A model generated the notes under the pieces. That model saw only the letters and a program-made list of their open reading frames with translations. It was not told the origin of the DNA and did not search any database. DNA of 64,000 bases from Choanephora cucurbitarum (Eukaryota; Mucoromycota; Mucoromycetes; Mucorales; Choanephoraceae). The stretch is from positions 186,001 through 250,000 of the forward strand of contig JAIWNI010000035.1 in assembly GCA_025331435.1 (NCBI GenBank), given 5' to 3'. Every line of letters begins with the position of its first letter. Position 1 is the stretch's first letter. The translations under genes and the position numbers were made by a program. Below, piece after piece: positions 58,092 through 64,000 of the stretch.

Positions 58092-59476
58092 ATGGCTTCT
58101 CCTAGTTCTTATCCCTCTTCTTTGCAATCTGTGTAAGTTTGGGTTCATTCTGACATCCTCAGCGGAGAAATTGATAGTCTTGAAATAGCTCGAAAAAAAG
58201 ACCCAAAGTATCTAAAAGAGAACTGGCCAGACTTGAAGCTGACAACAATAAAAGAAGTAAGACTTAAAGAGACGAGAGATTTGGTTTTCGATAACTTACT
58301 TTTTATTAGCCAAACGAGATCTACCTAAATGTCCCATTTGTGAATACCGCATTGAGCCAGCTTACTGGGCAGACCATTATCAGTATGAGCTCAGTCGGTT
58401 AGCAGAACCTACTTCAGAAGCCTATGCTAATTCATCTACTGCAACGTAAGTACCAAGTACTTGATTTGATTTAAAAGAAGCACTCACTATAGCATAGTAA
58501 AGGAAAACGCGGTGCAGCAGTAGCCGCTAAGCGTCAGTTAGAAGGCAAAGGCAAAAAGAAGCTCAGTCTATATGAAGAAACACTAGAGAAAATACAAAAG
58601 AATCGCAACAAACGCATGGATCGATTAAAGCAGATCAACAACAAAAGTGTATTGGACATATCAACAGCGGATACAACTCAAGACGATTCTGAACTTGCCC
58701 TAAGAGTTCAAATGGAAGAGCAAGAAAACTCGGGCGAAGTACAGACATGCTTCATCTGTAACGAACGCCTCTGCGGAGACTCGGAGGCAATCAATTTACA
58801 TATCGATAATTGCTTGAGCAATCCCAAATCACCATCTGAAAATGAAGAGCAAGACGATGATGATGATGATAGCGACACATACAACGATACACCACAAGCC
58901 TCTTCAGGCTGGGAAGAATACGAATGGGCTGGTCAACGACGTGTACGTGCAACAGCCATGATGGAAGGTGGATATGGAGGAGCAGGTTTTGCTACAGCCA
59001 GTAAAGTAGAAGAAGACAATGATGAAGATCTAGATGTTGAGGATGATGATGCAGATGAATATGGCGAGAGTCAATATACCGAAAGAGATGTTGTAAATAA
59101 TGGTGACGACGAAGATACATCTGCTTTACGTCAAATGGTCTCTGGCAGTACTGGACAAACACGACAGGGATTTGAGGAAAGCGTTTCTGAAACTGGTTGG
59201 CAAGAGCATCTAAGTAAAGAAGATAAAGTGCCATCTGCAGGTCGATCCAATCTGTTAATCGACTCTCTAAAGGCTCGTATTCATCAATTGGAATCAGCTT
59301 CGAAATCTGCCAATTGTTTGATCTGTCTAGAGCCTTACAAGACACCACTCACTTCCATTGTTTGCTGGCATGTTCATTGTGAACAATGCTGGCTAGAAAC
59401 ACTAGGCACAAAGAAGCTTTGTCCTCAATGTCAAAAGATTACTACGCCTGCCAACTTGCGTCGTATCTATCTTTAG
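58092..59476 (+). CDS. RNF220-like RING E3 ubiquitin ligase (frame break at one intron)
   Basis: Exons 58092..58132, 58163..58256, 58310..58445 and 58498..59476, about 416 residues. An N-terminal zinc motif LPKCPICEYRI is followed by a conserved H-Y-Q-Y-E-L segment. The middle part has a second Cys pair (CFICNERLCGDSEAINLHI), acidic stretches and the block WEEYEWAGQRRVRATAMMEG that is specific to RNF220. The C-terminal RING is CLICLEPYKTPL, CWHVHCEQCW, CPQC and ends NLRRIYL as in RNF220. Such ligases transfer ubiquitin to nuclear substrates. The first 40 residues are short. Intron 2 does not keep frame: exon 2 ends in phase 0 but exon 3 needs two leading bases (CC) plus one more, so the summed exons are one base short of a multiple of three. 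Confidence 0.8.
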
Positions 59477-59512
59477 ATATGTATATAATATTTCTTTTTT
59501 CTTTTACATATA

Positions 59513-60161
59513 CAGTGTGTCCACTCTCAATTGGACACTTTTTTTTTTGAAGAACTGGTTGAATTTACAACCCAATTACCTACTTTTGTAAGACCCAACC
59601 TAATTGTCCATAAAGTTGAAGTCCCACTGGTCACTTTTTTAAGCTCCATTTGGACAACTATTCATTTGATCGTTTTTATTTGGTCATTATTAAATCTCTT
59701 TCTACATTGCTATATTCGAATAGACACTTGACAACATGAAACTTGTTTTATAAAGATGGTACTGAAACATTTTTGACGAAAGAAGACAAGAAGCGACTAC
59801 TTCTGTTAAAGAGAAAGTTATTTCACCTGAGAAGTTTAACTAATCTTCGAAAATGCATCAATTTCTAGATGATACGATGAACATGATGGATAAGTTGTCT
59901 GAAACAAAGGGCTACTTTATTGCCAAGGACAATATCTCAATCCATATGCCTGACCCAGTAGTTATAAAAAGAGGCTATATGTCTGTTTGTCTTCCTCTCT
60001 ATTCGCACAAACAGAATCTGATTAAGCAGTTCTGGGCTATTGTAAAGGCAAAGATTAAACGGGATAAGCCTACAGATTTAGAAAACCTTACTTTGCATAG
60101 CACTGTAGCTGCTGAATCCATGCTTATTGAACATCTTAAAACTTTATTCAACATTCTATAA
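59513..60161 (+). mobile_element. Decayed Tc1/mariner-type transposase remnant
   Basis: The frame 59853..60161 reads GYFIAKDNISIHMPDPVVIK, then YMSVCLPLYSHKQNLIKQFW and AIVKAKIKR. This is the C-terminal part of a DDE transposase: (M/K)-D-N-x-x-I-H holds the second catalytic Asp, and Y-S-x-x-L-N-P-I-E-x-F-W is the usual next motif, here altered (the catalytic E is replaced: LIKQFW). Upstream pieces in other frames (59.52-59.85 kb) look like the broken N-terminal half. A sequence CAGTGTGTCCACTC at 59513, next to a TA dinucleotide, resembles a mariner terminal repeat end. I did not find its partner. It starts only 36 bp after the RNF220-like stop. Non-functional. Confidence 0.55.
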
Positions 60162-62334
60162 ATCAGTTCCAGAACTGTCTCAACAAGGTTCCTATATACG
60201 CATTAAATAATGATACAGAATAAAACTATATCTCAAAAAAAAAACGACCAAATGAAGTTCGAAGAGCTGTCCAGCTGTGGGCGGGCGCACTGTACTCTTG
60301 CTCTCGTCGAATTTTCAACAGCTTTAGTAACTCTTCCATACAGGTCGTGCTACATCTCACCCAACTGCCTTCCATGAAGAACGAATCATATCTGCTTTAA
60401 GCTCAAATCCCGTCATGCTCTTTATAACTCCCTCTTGATGCACTCCTTTATCCTCTGCTAATTCGCACCCGCCCTTCCTCATACAACTCTACTTGTTGTC
60501 ACCTCTCCCAATCTCCTCTCTGGTACAAATGACAATTACGATTTGCTACTACCACCTGACGCGTCCCTCGTCAACTCTTCTTGAAAGATTGCAACGAGTA
60601 TCCATCATATAAACAATTCTATACGAACTTGCCTACCTACAACATTCTAAGATTCCGCAGTTTCCACCCAACTATCTTGGGCAAAAAATCCTTGCAACTT
60701 TCTCTTCTCCTCCATCTATCAATGCTTTAACACCTAAACCACCTATCTAGCCATTCTTTTTTTACCTTTATCCTAGAAAAATTTTTAGCCTCTCATTCAT
60801 GTCGATCTATACCAGGCAATCTTTTCTCATCACATTGTGTGCTTAATTGAGGATTTCTGTAAAAACTAAACCTACGTTTAATTGTATGTTTCTATAAGTT
60901 CTCTTCTCAATCCCACAAAAATGATCATCTAAAAGTTAAAACAAGCCTGATTGAGGGACTTTAGATTTGTTGCAAAATAGAAAAGAATAAAAAGAGATTA
61001 CTTCAATTAAACTTGAGTAGAGACAGAATTGATTGAGCGAGATAGACATCATGTTTCATTGTTATAGTTACTCAAAATAATCATACTGATGAAACACAGT
61101 TGACAATATATGAATGGAAACATAAAACCTTAGCATCTAAGGAAGAGCAAACTAAAAAAGGAATTGTAAGATTTTCGGAGTGATAATCAATACAATGAAG
61201 AACAAGTATGCGATGTTGGATTTGAACAAACTTGTGTTCGTATTAACAAGATAAGACTTGTAGAAGACAACGGTTTAGAAGCTTTCGCGAAGAAAACAAG
61301 ACAGAACTTAAAGAGCAAACTTTTTTTGATGTATTTTATAAGAGTATCAACTAAAATAAGTTGAAGTACATAGATTCGTGGTGCACTGATAAAAAGGAAT
61401 TTGGGATGCGAACACTCTTAGCATTCTCATTTCGCTTATCTGGACGCGCTGTTTTAGTCCTTGTTACTCTATTTTGTTTTCTGGCCATTTACACTAATAC
61501 TCATATTGGTAAACAACTTTCTCACAAAATTATGGTAGCTGGAACAAGATATTGAGATGGCCAAAGCAAGAATAAAAGTCATCAGAGGTCGACGTATGAC
61601 GCAAGAAGTTAAGGACATTATAAGACATTTGGCGCTCTTTTCTATTTTGGTTGTCTTGAGCCCTTATAACTGCTGATACCATGGCTAGTATTAGAAAATG
61701 AAGCAGATTCATTGCCATAGAGAACAAACTGTTCTATCTTGCGTTCACTCAAATTATAAATACTTTGCGTGTCTTTGTGAAAAAGTATTCAACAGCCATG
61801 ATACTTCTCTGCTGCGACACTTTTATGTATAAAATTATCCAAAGGGTTTATCTCTGAGTCATCATCTATCCTTACTTTTTTTTTTGGACAGTAAATATCC
61901 TAAAGTAGTGTTAAAGTTTGAATAAAGCTATTTACCGCCACCGAAAATTCTTATTTACAACCACTGACCCGATCCCTGAGTTTAAAATAATCTGGTTTAC
62001 AGCCACTTTATTTACAACCACCTTATTTACAACCACCACCTTATTTACAACCACCCTTATTCACAACCACCCTTAGACATACCATCAAACCATAGTTTCT
62101 AGCCTTTCTTGAAATAATGATAAGTGAAAATTTACAAAAAGTTCCTGAAGGCCTTCCCGAACTTCCTCGAAGCATCGATAAAGAATCACTTATAATATAC
62201 TGAAAAATCGAATAAAAAGTTACTATCACGTGACCTGACTGCTCTTTTCTATTTTACTATCTCTTACAAATAAATTTAAACCCACCTTTTATTAATTATT
62301 ACCCATTTATTTCTTCCCTTTCTCTAAACATAAT
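60162..62334. other. Repeat-rich intergenic region
   Basis: No intact gene. 60.25-60.75 kb is distinctly richer in C than its surroundings, with protein-like but stop-broken frames, possibly an old element. 61361..61555 (plus) is a hydrophobic ORF without a recognised family. The region ends with the 15-mer repeats and the start of the Helitron gene. Confidence 0.4.
61951..62072 (+). repeat. Degenerate tandem TTATTTACAACCACC repeats
   Basis: Contiguous units lie at 62008-62022, 62023-62040, 62041-62056 and 62057-62072 (15, 18, 16 and 16 bp; the last has TTATTCACAACCACC). A single unit at 61951-61965 and a diverged one at 61993-62007 precede them. They lie about 260 bp before the Helitron Rep start. 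Confidence 0.85.
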
Positions 62335-64000
62335 ATGAGTAATCAAGTAAACGCTATTTCCAAGACCTGTTCAAGCTGTGGAACTACCTTCTATCACTCT
62401 AGATTCGCAACCTGTGACTCATGCCGAGTAAGATTCTTGCCTATTTCCTATTGCAATTAAATAAGATATTCTAATTTATGGTCTTTTTCCCTTTTATTTA
62501 TTTCAGGAACGCGCAAGAATTAGAGCTGCAAGCAGACGTCAAAACGCCCAGACTCCCAGTCGTAGACGATCTGTTCAACTTCCAGCAGGCTTTATTTCTG
62601 AGCTTAGCCGCCTTCAGCCTTTTGATCTTGGACTAATGGACAAGGTATGTGCCGACTGTGGTGCTAAGCACTGGGAAGCTGAGCTACCCACTCAATGCAC
62701 TTCTCGAAACAAATTTTGGATGAGCTGTTGTAAGGCTGGCGCAGTGAAACTGGAACCTCTTCAGTCACCTCCCACTTTTTTGAAGACTTTGTTCGAAGAA
62801 GCTAGCACTCGGGGCCGTCATTTCAGGGAAAATGTGAGAAGATTCAATGCGGCCTTTGCTTTTACTTCTTTGAGATGCGAAATCAGCAATGCCAATTTGA
62901 CCAACATGCCTTTTCAAATCCTTGGTCAAATGTACCACATGCAAGGCCCTCTTTTGACAGACAACAACGACAATGCTCGATATGCTCAACTGTATGTTTT
63001 CGATCCTCAATATGCAGCATCTATTAGAGTAGCAAACAACAATGATTTGGATAATGAGATTATCAGGGAATTGTCTTTGATGATCCATGAAAAAAATCCT
63101 CATGTCAGATTGTATAAGACTGCACATGAGCTTCTCTTGAATGCTGAGATTAGTGAAAGTGAAACTCCTTTTATTCGAATTTGTCCTTCAATGAGAATTG
63201 AGTTAGTAGCTGGATCCGATAGACGCACTGAGAATCTTCCCACTTCTAATGAAGTTGCGGGAATCATTCCAAATGAGCACGATGCTGAAGGGTTTAGAGA
63301 TATTCGCATCTACCTTCGAGATAGTGAAGGCGTTTATTCTCATACAAACATCTCTCAAAACCATGCATTATATATGCCTTTACATTACACTCTTTTATTT
63401 CCTCATGGTGATTTGGGTTGGCACTGGGGCTTAAGATTGAATGATGGATCAACTCGGTTAACTCAAAGAGTATACTATCGTTATAGACTCCATCAAAGGG
63501 CAGATGAGTATCCACTTCTTTTTTTGAGTAAAAGATTGTTTCAGCAATACTTGGTGGATGTTTGGGCTATTTGTGACCAAAACAAGCTCGACTGGATCAA
63601 AAACCATCAATCCAATATTAGAGCCGATCTTTACAACGGTCTTCAAGATGCTCTAATCAATGATGATGTTGATCCTGCCTCTTTGGGAAGACGTTTTATT
63701 CTGCCCAGTAGCTATACAGGTGGTCCCCGGTTTATGGCCAAGCTGTATCAAGATTCAATGGCAATTGTTAGGTATTTCGGCAAGCCTTCGTTGTTTATCA
63801 CTTTTACTGCCAATCCTAAATGGATAGAAATTCAAAGAGAGCTACTCCCCGGACAAAACGCTTCAGATCGACCTGATTTAGTCGCAAGAGTCTTTGACTT
63901 AAAAGTGAAAGCCTTGCTAAAAGATCTCAAGGTTAAGCAAATATTCGGATCTTACAAAGGCTTAGTTCGAACTATTGAGTATCAAAAACGAGGACTCCCT
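62335..64000 (+). mobile_element. Helitron Rep-helicase gene, N-terminal half (cut by window end)
   Basis: Exon 1 is 62335..62427. Exon 2 starts at 62507 and is open to the window end, giving 529 residues so far. The N-terminus has cysteine pairs (CSSCGTTF, CDSCR), then CADCGAKHWEAELP and MSCCKAGAV. The Helitron-like N domain follows: QILGQMYHMQGPLL, YMPLHYTLLFPHGDLGWHWG, LFQQYLVDVWAICDQN, then LPSSYTGGPRFMAKLYQDSM. Next comes the Rep-entry motif LFITFTANPKWIEIQREL. The window ends at EYQKRGLP, which in Helitrons directly precedes the HUH residues (H-x-H). Rep nicks and rejoins DNA ends and the helicase unwinds for rolling-circle transposition. No stop or frameshift is seen so far, so the element may be young. 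The gene is preceded by TATCACGTGAC at 62224-62234. Confidence 0.88.

Noticed and set aside
57979..58188. 69-codon ORF before the RNF220-like gene
   Set aside because: Overlaps the RNF220-like exon 1 and its intron in another frame; hydrophobic AT-rich translation.

Overview
This window is nuclear DNA from a filamentous fungus, most likely an early-diverging Mucoromycota (Mucorales-like) species. The base composition is AT-rich. Genes carry many short introns (about 45-80 nt) with GTAAGT-like donors and poorly conserved acceptors. The gene content is eukaryotic: a Mediator subunit, histone H3, CAP/Srv2, Trm112, Pus1 and a fungal group III histidine kinase. I cannot name the species. Exon coordinates were joined by hand from splice signals and reading-frame phase, so individual junctions are predictions.

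Left part (1-25.9 kb): the 5' end of a Mediator MED6 gene runs off the left edge on the minus strand. It is followed by a FYRN/FYRC chromatin-type protein, an orphan coiled-coil protein, the scavenger decapping enzyme Dcs1, an RBR E3 ligase with N-terminal membrane segments, a Nim1/Gin4-type septin-associated kinase, a CDCA7-type zinc finger fused to DDT/WHIM regions, an ADP-ribosylglycohydrolase and a homeobox factor. Several stretches between them look empty by long ORFs but hold short coding-like exons (3.3-3.7 kb and 20.5-21.0 kb).

Centre (25.9-44 kb): a gene-poor stretch of about 4 kb leads into the most striking gene, a group III (Nik1/Os-1) hybrid histidine kinase of about 2,967 residues. 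It has 23 tandem 92-residue HAMP units where relatives have about five to seven. Long stretches of the array are identical at the DNA level at spacings that are multiples of 276 bp, so it is still changing by recombination. An OSR1/SPAK-type (Ste20) kinase follows on the same strand.

Right part (44-59.5 kb): compact housekeeping genes: a BTB protein, Pus1, aspartokinase, histone H3, a DUF2015 protein, an Rpp14/Pop5-like RNase P subunit, CAP/Srv2, Trm112 and an RNF220-like E3 ligase.

Right edge (59.5-64 kb): mobile-element territory. A decayed Tc1/mariner-type transposase remnant and a degenerate 15-mer tandem repeat precede the N-terminal half of a Helitron Rep-helicase gene, which is cut by the window just before its expected HUH motif.
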